From contig JAAFIT010000122.1 in assembly GCA_013298745.1 (NCBI GenBank), positions 1-7,108 of the forward strand: DNA of 7,108 nt. Direction: 5' to 3'. A program made the position numbers and the translations under genes. This document shows, in pieces, positions 1-5,466 of this stretch. Below the pieces are notes generated by a model, which worked only from the letters and a program-made list of their open reading frames with translations, did not search any database and was not told where the DNA came from. Position 1 is the stretch's first letter. Every line of letters starts with the position of its first letter. Source of the stretch: Sphingomonadales bacterium. Its GTDB lineage: Bacteria; Pseudomonadota; Alphaproteobacteria; Sphingomonadales; Sphingomonadaceae.

Positions 1-39
1 AGGACGGTCGGCAAGTCGGCTGAATGCGACGGCGGCGCC

Positions 40-79
40 GTGACACAAGAGTGTCACCTCGGCGTCACCATGGCGTCAT
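40..79 (+). promoter_or_regulatory. Putative Pho box array (four 11-bp-spaced heptamers) upstream of phytase-like gene
   Basis: Four related heptamers start at 40, 51, 62 and 73: GTGACAC, GTGTCAC, GCGTCAC and GCGTCAT. Each pair is separated by exactly 4 nt, giving an 11-bp period. The PhoB-binding Pho box is a direct repeat of CTGTCAT/C-like heptamers with 4-nt spacers, and here the TGTCA or CGTCA core is kept in the last three units. The array ends 64 nt before the start codon at 144, a normal position for an activator site. No convincing -10 hexamer is visible; a weak candidate lies around 98-106. The first two units also form a perfect 7-bp inverted repeat (40-46 with 51-57). PhoB control is inferred; another OmpR/PhoB-class response regulator could bind such repeats. 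Confidence 0.6.
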
Positions 80-143
80 CCAATCATCGCGGAACCGAAA
101 TAGATCATGGTTAACTCCCATTGTGTTCAACGGGGGAAAGATC

Positions 144-1622
144 ATGCGTTACACTGGAATTGCCTTGGTGGCGGCGATGGCTGCTGCAGTGCCGGCGAAT
201 GCCGCAATTGCCTTTGGCAGCGTGCTGGCTGTGCCAGGCGGCGCCTCTGATCTCGCCCCCGGCAGCACGCCGAACGACAACCGCCTGAGCTTTGGTTCGG
301 ACATGATCTACCATGCCGGCTCAGACACCTTTTATGGCGTCAGCGACCGTGGCCCTGGCGGCGGCACCATCGATTTTGCACCACGCATCGAAGCCTTCAA
401 GGTCAATATCGACAACAACACCGGTGCGATCAGCGGCTTCAACCTGACGGCCACCAAGGTGTTCAAGCAAGCCGATGGCACGCCTTACAGCGGCCTGTTC
501 CCCGATCGCCTGCCTGGCGGCAGCAAGACCGCGCTGGGCAACGCCCTCGATACCGAAGGCGTTGCCCGCTTTTCCAACGGCCAGTTCCTGATTTCGGACG
601 AGTACGGCCCATCGGTGATGTTGATGAGCCGCGAAGGCAAGTTGATCCGCACCTTCGAAACGCCCGCCAACTTGATCCCGCGCCAAGCCGATTCAACCGT
701 CAACTATGTCGATGGCCGCCCGACAACGACTGCCGGTCGCCAGGACAATCGCGGCTTTGAAGGCATCACCCTGTCCGGCGATGGCACCAAGGCATGGGCG
801 ATCATGCAGGATCCGCTGCTTGATGATTCGACCTCGACAGCCAATGGCCGCCGCAGCACCAACCTGCGTATCGTCGAATTCGACGTCGCCACCGGCAAGG
901 CAACTGCGCAATACGCATATCAGCTTGAAACGCTGGCTTCGATAAACACCCGCATTCCGGGCACCGCCGATGATTTCACCGAAAACGCCCAGGGCCGAAA
1001 CATTGGTGCATCGTCGATCACCTGGATTGGCGGCACCAAATTCTTGGTCATCGAACGCGACAATCGCGGCGAGGGCCCCGACAATCTGCTCGCCCCGGCA
1101 CTGCTACCGATTGGCACCAAGCGCATCTATATGATCGACATCGCTGGTGCGACCGATGTCTCCAACATCGTCTTCAACACTAGCAACACTGCGCTGCCCA
1201 ATGGCGTTACGGCCGTTTCGAAGACATTGTTCCTCGATGTCGCCAGCGCCTTGACCGTTGCCGGCCTGCCGATCCCGGAAAAGTTCGAAGGCCTCGCCAT
1301 TGGTCCGCGCCTCGCCGACGGCTTTGCGCTGTTGCTGGCCACCGACAATGATTTTTCGGTGACGCAGAACGGCAGCAATGTGCAGTTCGATGTCTGCACA
1401 GGGGGCGGCTCTACCACCCAGGTCGCCCTCGGTGACCCCTGCCCGAACGGCCAGGCCTTGGTGCCGTCGCGGCTCTACAGCTTCAAGGTTTCCGGTGCCG
1501 ACGCGGCGAGCTTCAGCGCGTCGCTGTTCTCGGTTCCCGAGCCTTCAAGCTGGGCCATGTTGATCGCCGGCTTCGGCCTCACCGGCGCGGCGATGCGCCG
1601 CCGCCGCATCGTTACCGCCTGA
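144..1622 (+). CDS. Esterase-like activity of phytase family protein with PEPxxWA-CTERM anchor
   Basis: A 492-aa exported protein. Residues 1-20 form a signal peptide (short basic start, hydrophobic core, cleavage likely after ANA at 18-20). The body matches the phytase-like esterase domain family (PF13449), with recognisable blocks SDRGPGGG (67-74), TEGVARFSNGQFLISDEYGP (137-156), DNRGFEGITL (201-210), FLVIERDNRGEG (300-311) and KFEGLAIG (380-387). This reads as a beta-propeller-like fold; substrate and true phytase activity are unproven. The C-terminus has a PEP-CTERM tail: VPEPSSWA at 464-471, a short hydrophobic helix, then RRRR at 485-488, predicting exosortase-type processing and delivery to the outer surface. 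The start at 144 is chosen because the signal peptide begins there and a purine-rich GGGGGAAAG lies at 132-140; the frame is open back to 24, but that part would cover the putative Pho box. The promoter suggests phosphate-starvation expression. It is monocistronic as far as visible. Confidence 0.88.
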   Translation: MRYTGIALVAAMAAAVPANAAIAFGSVLAVPGGASDLAPGSTPNDNRLSFGSDMIYHAGSDTFYGVSDRGPGGGTIDFAPRIEAFKVNIDNNTGAISGFNLTATKVFKQADGTPYSGLFPDRLPGGSKTALGNALDTEGVARFSNGQFLISDEYGPSVMLMSREGKLIRTFETPANLIPRQADSTVNYVDGRPTTTAGRQDNRGFEGITLSGDGTKAWAIMQDPLLDDSTSTANGRRSTNLRIVEFDVATGKATAQYAYQLETLASINTRIPGTADDFTENAQGRNIGASSITWIGGTKFLVIERDNRGEGPDNLLAPALLPIGTKRIYMIDIAGATDVSNIVFNTSNTALPNGVTAVSKTLFLDVASALTVAGLPIPEKFEGLAIGPRLADGFALLLATDNDFSVTQNGSNVQFDVCTGGGSTTQVALGDPCPNGQALVPSRLYSFKVSGADAASFSASLFSVPEPSSWAMLIAGFGLTGAAMRRRRIVTA

Positions 1623-1686
1623 AAGCCGGCTTGCCCCGGCTGGCATAAGCGCTAAAGCCTCATCCATCACGGGATGGGAGCGAAGC

Positions 1687-2550
1687 GTGCAGTCAATCGG
1701 GGTTATCGGCGCCGGCCTGATGGGCAATGGCATCGCGCATGTCGCGGCGCTGGCGGGTTATGACGTCATCCTGTCTGATGTTGAAATGGCGCGTGCCGAG
1801 GCGGCGCGCGCCACCATCGCCAAAAACCTGGGACGCGGTGTCACCAAAGGCGTCGTCACTCAAGCCGATGCCGATGCGGCGCTGGCGCGGATTGCGCTGA
1901 CCACCGACAATGCCGCCTTTGCCGATGCCGATTTGGTGATCGAGGCGGCGACCGAGAATGAAGCCGTCAAGAAGGCGATTTTTGCGGGGCTGAAGCTCAA
2001 GCATGGCGCCCTGCTCGCCACCAACACCTCGTCGATCTCGATCACCCGGCTGGCCGCCGCCACCGACCGGCCCGATCGCTTCACCGGCCTGCATTTCTTC
2101 AATCCCGTCCCGCTGATGACGCTGGTCGAGATCATCCCTGGCCTCGCGACTTCGGCCGCGACCAAGTCAGCGATGCACGAATTCGCCGCACGCATCGGCA
2201 AGACCGCGATCGAAGCCGCCGACAGCCCGGCGTTCATCGTCAACCGCATCCTCTGCCCGATGCTTAATGAAGCGATCTTCGCGCTGGGCGATGGCGTCGG
2301 CAGCGTCGTCGATATCGATACCGGGCTGAAGCTTGGCGCCAACCACCCGATGGGGCCGCTGACGCTCGCGGATTTCGTCGGGCTCGATACACTGCTCAGC
2401 ATCATGAAGGTGATGCAGGAGGCCACCGGCGACCCCAAATATCGCCCGGCGCCGCTGCTGGTGAAATATGTCGAAGCCGGCTGGTACGGCAAGAAATCCG
2501 GCCGTGGCTTTTACGATTACTCCGGGCCGGAGCCGGTACCGACACGCTGA
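1687..2550 (+). CDS. hbd: 3-hydroxybutyryl-CoA dehydrogenase, NAD(P)-dependent
   Basis: A 287-aa cytoplasmic enzyme of the 3-hydroxyacyl-CoA dehydrogenase family, interconverting (S)-3-hydroxybutyryl-CoA and acetoacetyl-CoA in short-chain beta-oxidation, butanoate or related acyl-CoA metabolism. The N-terminal Rossmann domain has GAGLMG at 8-13 and the acidic ribose-binding residue D31. Catalytic residues known from the family are present: S115 in NTSS, H136 in GLHFFNP, E148 in LVEII and N186 in FIVNRI. The C-terminal domain has HPMGPL at 220-225 and the WYGKKSGRGFYDY signature at 266-278. Length is normal and the single-domain form lacks an enoyl-CoA hydratase fusion. The start is GTG with GGGAG at 1676-1680, six nt upstream. 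It is the first gene of a likely three-gene operon, and its TGA overlaps the next start (TGATG). The preferred acyl chain length cannot be read from sequence. Confidence 0.95.
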   Translation: MQSIGVIGAGLMGNGIAHVAALAGYDVILSDVEMARAEAARATIAKNLGRGVTKGVVTQADADAALARIALTTDNAAFADADLVIEAATENEAVKKAIFAGLKLKHGALLATNTSSISITRLAAATDRPDRFTGLHFFNPVPLMTLVEIIPGLATSAATKSAMHEFAARIGKTAIEAADSPAFIVNRILCPMLNEAIFALGDGVGSVVDIDTGLKLGANHPMGPLTLADFVGLDTLLSIMKVMQEATGDPKYRPAPLLVKYVEAGWYGKKSGRGFYDYSGPEPVPTR

Positions 2551-3047
2551 TGCAGCTGACCTTCACCAAGGGCAGCGGCAAATACGACAAGCTCGATATC
2601 GTCACCGCTGCCGGGCCGCAGCCGCCGATCGATTGCCCGAAACAGGGCATCATCCCGCACGATATGGTGCATTTCGCCGTCGAATCCGAAGTCGCGACGC
2701 TGGGGTTTCTGGGTGGTATCGCGACGGGCGGTGACAGCGGCTTTACGGCCGGTGCCGACAATCCGCATCACCGCGCCGTCGAACGGCTCGTTGAAACCGT
2801 CCAAGCCGAAGCCTGGAGCGGCGGGCCGGTGCCGAACGAGGAATTGATCGCGCTTTATCGCGTCACCTGCGAGGCGCGCGGCGACACGCCGTTGGCGCTC
2901 GATGGCACGACCATCGCGGCGATCCGCGCACGAATTGCCGATCTGACCGCGCGCTGGGCCGCAGTGCCGGTCGGCGGCACACTGGTGCTCACCCTCGTTG
3001 CAACAGAAGAATCGGCTGCTTCCGTCGTCGCACCGCTCCGCCTATAG
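2550..3047 (+). CDS. Conserved hypothetical protein, 165 aa, coupled to hbd
   Basis: I do not recognise a named domain in this 165-aa soluble protein, and it has no signal peptide or membrane helix. It begins [14 protein letters not shown] conserved-looking motif [18 protein letters not shown] (residues 28-45) puts one Cys and two His close together, which could be a ligand site but proves nothing. A Gly-rich stretch follows ([13 protein letters not shown]), and the C-terminal half looks helical (residues about 75-140). The ATG overlaps the hbd stop codon by one base (TGATG), implying translational coupling; no separate strong Shine-Dalgarno is seen, only a GGAG about 17 nt upstream. Its stop is 8 nt before the argB start. 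Coding status is supported by operon packing and the coherent protein; the function is unknown. Confidence 0.82.
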   Translation: MQLTFTKGSGKYDKLDIVTAAGPQPPIDCPKQGIIPHDMVHFAVESEVATLGFLGGIATGGDSGFTAGADNPHHRAVERLVETVQAEAWSGGPVPNEELIALYRVTCEARGDTPLALDGTTIAAIRARIADLTARWAAVPVGGTLVLTLVATEESAASVVAPLRL

Positions 3048-3055
3048 GTCGCGCC

Positions 3056-3955
3056 ATGAACCACGCCCCCGACCCCGAAATGCTGGCCAAGACCGAGACG
3101 CTGATTGAGGCCTTGCCCTATCTGCAACGCTATGCGGGGAAGATCTTCGTCGTCAAATATGGCGGCCACGCCATGGGCGACGCCGCGCTGGCGCAGGATT
3201 TCGCCGAAGACATCGTGCTTTTGAAGGCGATCGGCATCTTGCCGGTGGTCGTCCATGGCGGCGGGCCGCAGATCGGCGCGATGCTGAAGCGGCTGGGCAT
3301 TGAAAGCCGCTTCGTCGATGGCCTGCGCGTTACCGATGCCGCTACCGCCGAAGTCGCCGAAATGGTCCTCGCCGGCTCGATCAACAAGGAGCTCGTTGCC
3401 TGGATCGAACGCGCCGGTGGCCGCGCCGCCGGCATTTCCGGCAAGGACGCTGGGCTTGTGCGCGCCAGGAAGGTGCAGCGGACGACGCGCGACCCTGGCA
3501 GCGCCATCGAACAGGTTGTCGATCTCGGCTTTGTCGGTGAACCCGAAAGCGTTGATACCACCATCATCCACACATTGCTGGCCGCCGGCATCGTGCCAGT
3601 GATCGCACCGGTTGGCGTCGGCGCCGATGGCCATACCTACAACATCAACGCCGATACCATGGCCGGCGCCATTGCCGGGGCGCTGGGCGCATCGCGCTTC
3701 TTCCTGCTGACCGATGTCGCCGGCGTGCTGTCGAAGGACAAGCAGCTGCTGACTGACCTGACCCCGGCCGATATCGCCGATCTGACCGCCGATGGCACGA
3801 TCACCGGCGGCATGATCCCCAAGCTGGAAACCTGTGTCGCCGCGGTCGAGTCCGGTGTCGATGCCGCCGTCATCCTCGATGGCCGCATCGGCCATGCCAT
3901 GCTGCTCGAAATCTTCACCCGGCGCGGGGTCGGCACGCTGGTCCGCGCCAGCTGA
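3056..3955 (+). CDS. argB: Acetylglutamate kinase (N-acetyl-L-glutamate 5-phosphotransferase)
   Basis: ArgB phosphorylates N-acetyl-L-glutamate with ATP, the second step of arginine biosynthesis, in the cytoplasm. The 299-aa protein shows the amino acid kinase fold: [11 protein letters not shown] with K34, the HGGGPQI loop at 67-73, RVTD at 91-94, the acetylglutamate-binding NINAD at 196-200 (N196, D200), LLTDVAGVL at 217-225, and [10 protein letters not shown] at 251-260 with the second catalytic lysine K256. The N-terminal extension ([18 protein letters not shown], 12-29) is the type found in hexameric, arginine-feedback-inhibited enzymes, so allosteric control by arginine is likely. The start ATG lies 8 nt after the previous stop, with a weak AGG at 3046-3048. 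It is the last gene of the run and converges on the GIY-YIG gene with only 3 nt between stop codons. Confidence 0.98.
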   Translation: MNHAPDPEMLAKTETLIEALPYLQRYAGKIFVVKYGGHAMGDAALAQDFAEDIVLLKAIGILPVVVHGGGPQIGAMLKRLGIESRFVDGLRVTDAATAEVAEMVLAGSINKELVAWIERAGGRAAGISGKDAGLVRARKVQRTTRDPGSAIEQVVDLGFVGEPESVDTTIIHTLLAAGIVPVIAPVGVGADGHTYNINADTMAGAIAGALGASRFFLLTDVAGVLSKDKQLLTDLTPADIADLTADGTITGGMIPKLETCVAAVESGVDAAVILDGRIGHAMLLEIFTRRGVGTLVRAS

Positions 3956-3958
3956 GTC

Positions 3959-4291
3959 TCACACCGCCGCGGCGCCCGTCTCGTCGCGCCAGCGCCGGAG
4001 CGCGTTGCGCAACCGGCTGGCCTGAACGGTCGCGTCCTCTTCCTCCGCGAGGCACTCGACCACTTCAAATACCAGACCGTCGGCGCCGTGCTGTATCCAC
4101 GCTGCCTGGACCGCGCGATTGGTGTGGCTGCCCATGCGCAATGCGAACCAGTGGCGATTCTGCACTGTCGCCACATCGGCGGCTTGCCCAATCCAGCACT
4201 CGCCGGACGGCACGCAACGAATGGCATAGATTCCCGGTGCGCTTTTGCGCTCCTTCCAGGCGGTCACTGCGGCTTTGCGATCAATCGTCAT
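3959..4291 (-). CDS. Small GIY-YIG nuclease-superfamily protein
   Basis: A 110-aa single-domain protein. GIY is at residues 20-22, and after ten residues the YIG element appears as WIG at 33-35 (first Tyr replaced by Trp). Downstream landmarks fit the fold: R46 with H47, then GSHTN at 54-58, a helix (RAVQAAWIQHGA), then VFEVVE ending in E79, the position of the metal-binding catalytic glutamate. This predicts a GIY-YIG-fold protein that may bind or cut DNA; activity is not shown and no extra DNA-binding domain is present. The C-terminal 20 residues are Arg-rich and probably helical. The gene is transcribed away from the DUF2239 gene at 4355 from a shared 63-nt region and has no clear Shine-Dalgarno, so translation may start near the transcript 5' end. 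It converges on argB. Confidence 0.85.
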   Translation of the reverse strand: MTIDRKAAVTAWKERKSAPGIYAIRCVPSGECWIGQAADVATVQNRHWFALRMGSHTNRAVQAAWIQHGADGLVFEVVECLAEEEDATVQASRLRNALRRWRDETGAAAV

Positions 4292-4297
4292 GGACTG

Positions 4298-4326
4298 GTA
4301 TTATTTTACCCGGATATTATTGACAA
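4298..4326 (-). promoter_or_regulatory. Probable promoter of the GIY-YIG gene
   Basis: Read on the minus strand, TTGTCA at 4326-4321 is a 5/6 match to the -35 consensus. Weak -10 candidates lie downstream: TAATAC at 4303-4298 (17-nt spacer) or AATAAT at 4305-4300 (15-nt spacer). Either puts the transcript start within a few nt of the ATG at 4291. The -35 overlaps that of the oppositely directed DUF2239 promoter. Confidence 0.45.
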
Positions 4327-4345
4327 GCATAATTTCATCCGGGTA
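4307..4345. promoter_or_regulatory. 9-bp inverted repeat, putative operator pair between divergent genes
   Basis: TACCCGGAT at 4307-4315 and ATCCGGGTA at 4337-4345 are perfect inverted copies whose centres are 30 bp apart, about three helical turns. Each contains a CCGG core and is nearly palindromic itself. The left copy sits between the -35 and -10 of the minus-strand promoter, and the right copy sits between the -35 and -10 of the plus-strand promoter. This placement is expected for a repressor controlling both genes, or for a MerR-like spacer-binding regulator. I cannot assign the regulator, and no regulator gene is in the window. Confidence 0.6.
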
Positions 4346-4349
4346 TAAA
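4320..4349 (+). promoter_or_regulatory. Strong sigma70-type promoter of the DUF2239 gene
   Basis: A perfect -35 TTGACA at 4320-4325 and a 5/6 -10 TATAAA at 4344-4349 are separated by 18 nt, in an AT-rich island within otherwise GC-rich DNA. Transcription would begin about 6-7 nt after the -10, that is at or within a base or two of the ATG at 4355, so the mRNA is probably leaderless. Confidence 0.7.
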
Positions 4350-4354
4350 AGGTC

Positions 4355-4891
4355 ATGGATAACCCGCTACACAGCGCCTTCGATGGCCATCGCCGCATCG
4401 CCACGGGACCGCTGGCGACTGTCGCTGCCGCTGTTCACGCTGCCAGCGCCAGTGCGGATCTCCCGTTGCTGGTGTTCCGGCACCACGACGGTGCCGTTGT
4501 CGACATCGATACGCGCGGCAGCGTTGCCGACACGCTGGAGCGGCTCGGCATCGGTGCCGCCGCGCGCGGTCGGCCACGCCTGGGTGTGGTGGCGCGCGAA
4601 GTGACACTGCTACCACGCCATTGGGAGTGGCTGGCGGCACAACCCGGTGGCGCATCGGTGGTGCTGCGGCGGCTGATCGACGCCGCGCGCCGCGACGATG
4701 CCGGCAACCGCCGCGCAACGCGCGACGCCACCTATCGCTTTATGTCGGCAATCGCCGGCGACCTGCCGGGCTTCGAAGCCGCCGCCCGCGCACTGTTTGC
4801 CGGCGACGACGCGCTGTTCGCCACACTGATCGCCGACTGGCCCGAGGATATCATTGCGACGCTCGCCGAGATCGGGACCGGTACCCCTTGA
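4355..4891 (+). CDS. DUF2239 family protein
   Basis: A 178-aa soluble protein matching the DUF2239 family (PF09998), for which I know no function. Recognisable blocks: an N-terminal SAFDGHRRIATGPL (7-20), the strand-rich LLVFRHHDGAVVDIDTRG (38-55), the very conserved RGRPRLGVVAREVTLLPRHW (71-90) followed by EWLAAQPGGASVVLRRLIDA (91-110), then TYRFMSAIAGDLPGFEAAAR (126-145) and a final DWPEDI (161-166). Length is typical and the ATG at 4355 fits the expected N-terminus. AAAAGG ends only 2 nt before the ATG, too close for a normal Shine-Dalgarno, and the promoter geometry suggests a leaderless message. It is divergent from the GIY-YIG gene and shares an operator region with it, so co-regulation and a joint role are plausible but unproven. 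Confidence 0.88.
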   Translation: MDNPLHSAFDGHRRIATGPLATVAAAVHAASASADLPLLVFRHHDGAVVDIDTRGSVADTLERLGIGAAARGRPRLGVVAREVTLLPRHWEWLAAQPGGASVVLRRLIDAARRDDAGNRRATRDATYRFMSAIAGDLPGFEAAARALFAGDDALFATLIADWPEDIIATLAEIGTGTP

Positions 4892-4975
4892 GCCGATCGT
4901 CGACGAATTGAATCGCTGGATGGATTGCCTCCGGCGGCAGCGAGCCAATGGCGCCACGTCTCACCTGCTGATATG

Positions 4976-5002
4976 CTCCCGCTTTCAACGCAAACGGGAG
5001 GG
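4976..5002 (+). promoter_or_regulatory. Hairpin that would hide the Shine-Dalgarno of the small lipoprotein gene
   Basis: CTCCCG (4976-4981) pairs with CGGGAG (4995-5000); past one bulged C (4982), TTT (4983-4985) pairs with AAA (4992-4994), leaving the loop CAACGC. The 3' arm contains the Shine-Dalgarno GGGAGGG (4996-5002), which lies 7 nt before the ATG at 5010. If the transcript begins upstream of 4976, this structure would block ribosome entry and could respond to temperature, a small RNA or a protein. The start of transcription is unknown. A weak -10-like TATGCT at 4972-4977 would start the RNA inside the hairpin and abolish it. Confidence 0.4.
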
Positions 5003-5009
5003 CTGAAAC

Positions 5010-5390
5010 ATGCGCATCAGTGGGATTGTGACGATAACCGGCATGTTGCTGCTGGCGAGCTGCACCGATGCCGCCAACACCGAAGCGGCCAAGGCCAAGG
5101 TCGATGCAGCGGCAGAGGCGGCGAAGACCAAGATGGACGCCGCCGCGGATGTGGCCGGCGCCAAGGTCGATGCTGCCGCCGAAACAGCCGGGGCCAAGCT
5201 GGATGCCGCCGGGGAGCGTGCCCAGGCCGCTGCTGATGTCGCCGGTGAAAAGGCCAGTGCCGCCGCTGATGTTGCCGGCAGCAAGGTTGCCGGAGCCGCT
5301 GCTGTTGCCAGTGACAAGGCCGCCGCCGCCAGCGATCGGCTGAACGAAAAGGCCAATGCACTGCGCGACAAGGTCGCGACGCAAAAGTAG
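5010..5390 (+). CDS. Small Ala/Lys/Asp-rich lipoprotein with nine 11-residue repeats
   Basis: A 126-aa predicted lipoprotein. A hydrophobic signal (residues 4-17) ends in the lipobox LASC with lipidated C18; T19 follows, so there is no Asp inner-membrane retention signal at +2 and outer-membrane sorting is possible. From residue 30 to the end, the protein is nine 11-residue registers of the form x-x-D-A-A-A-(D/E)-x-A-x-x, with Asp at 32, 43, 54, 65, 76, 87, 109 and 120 (only 98 is Ala). Lys or Arg recurs at 70, 81, 92, 103 and 114. Such hendecads form long amphipathic helices or right-handed coiled coils, resembling LEA-type and apolipoprotein-like repeats. There is no Cys after 18 and no aromatic residue at all. 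A role in envelope stress or desiccation, or as a periplasmic spacer, is only inference. A strong GGGAGGG precedes it by 7 nt. It stands alone. Confidence 0.85.
   Translation: MRISGIVTITGMLLLASCTDAANTEAAKAKVDAAAEAAKTKMDAAADVAGAKVDAAAETAGAKLDAAGERAQAAADVAGEKASAAADVAGSKVAGAAAVASDKAAAASDRLNEKANALRDKVATQK
5097..5387 (+). repeat. Degenerate 33-bp tandem repeat encoding the hendecads
   Basis: Nine in-frame registers of 33 bp (the last is 27 bp) begin at 5097, 5130, 5163, 5196, 5229, 5262, 5295, 5328 and 5361. DNA identity between copies is moderate and varies at third positions, while the Asp/Lys/Ala pattern is kept. Copies starting 5229 and 5262 are the most alike. This suggests old duplication followed by selection on the protein pattern. 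Confidence 0.75.
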
Positions 5391-5444
5391 CGCAGGGACC
5401 ATACCGGTGACGGCGGCACCGACCGGCCCATAGCCATCTCGGCA

Positions 5445-5460
5445 CCGGGCTTCGGCTCGG
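5445..5460. terminator. Possible weak bidirectional hairpin with UUCG loop
   Basis: CCGGGC (5445-5450), loop TTCG, and GCTCGG (5455-5460) form a 6-bp stem with one G-U pair on the plus-strand transcript. It lies 55 nt after the lipoprotein stop and 6 nt beyond the minus-strand membrane-protein stop, between two converging genes. There is no T-run on either side, so it is at best a weak terminator or an RNA-stabilising end. Confidence 0.35.
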
Positions 5461-5466
5461 ATCGGC

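Noticed and set aside
24..143. Upstream extension of the phytase-like gene to an ATG at 24
   Set aside because: The extra 40 residues are Arg-rich, would bury the signal peptide inside the protein and run through the Pho box-like repeats. The ATG at 144 has a purine-rich site and a proper signal peptide.
1624..1641. AGCCGG / CCGGCT hairpin after the phytase-like gene as a terminator
   Set aside because: A 6-bp stem with no T-run following; too weak to call in GC-rich DNA.
1860..2492. 210-aa open frame on the minus strand, opposite hbd
   Set aside because: Ser/Ala-rich shadow of a well-supported dehydrogenase, with no motif of its own.
2855..3895. 346-aa open frame on the minus strand, opposite argB and the 165-aa gene
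   Set aside because: It is antisense to argB, which has every family motif. The translation is Asp/Gly/His/Gln-biased with no recognisable domain, a usual shadow in GC-rich codon use.
4919..5005. 28-codon open frame ATG to TGA just before the lipoprotein, a possible leader peptide
   Set aside because: No Shine-Dalgarno, no biased codon run and no recognised peptide. Its end over the lipoprotein ribosome-binding site is probably chance.
4851..5402. 183-aa open frame on the minus strand across the lipoprotein gene
   Set aside because: Its Gly-rich repeats are just the reverse of the 33-bp hendecad repeats, and its end runs into the DUF2239 gene. The part over 4892-5009 shows no recognisable domain.
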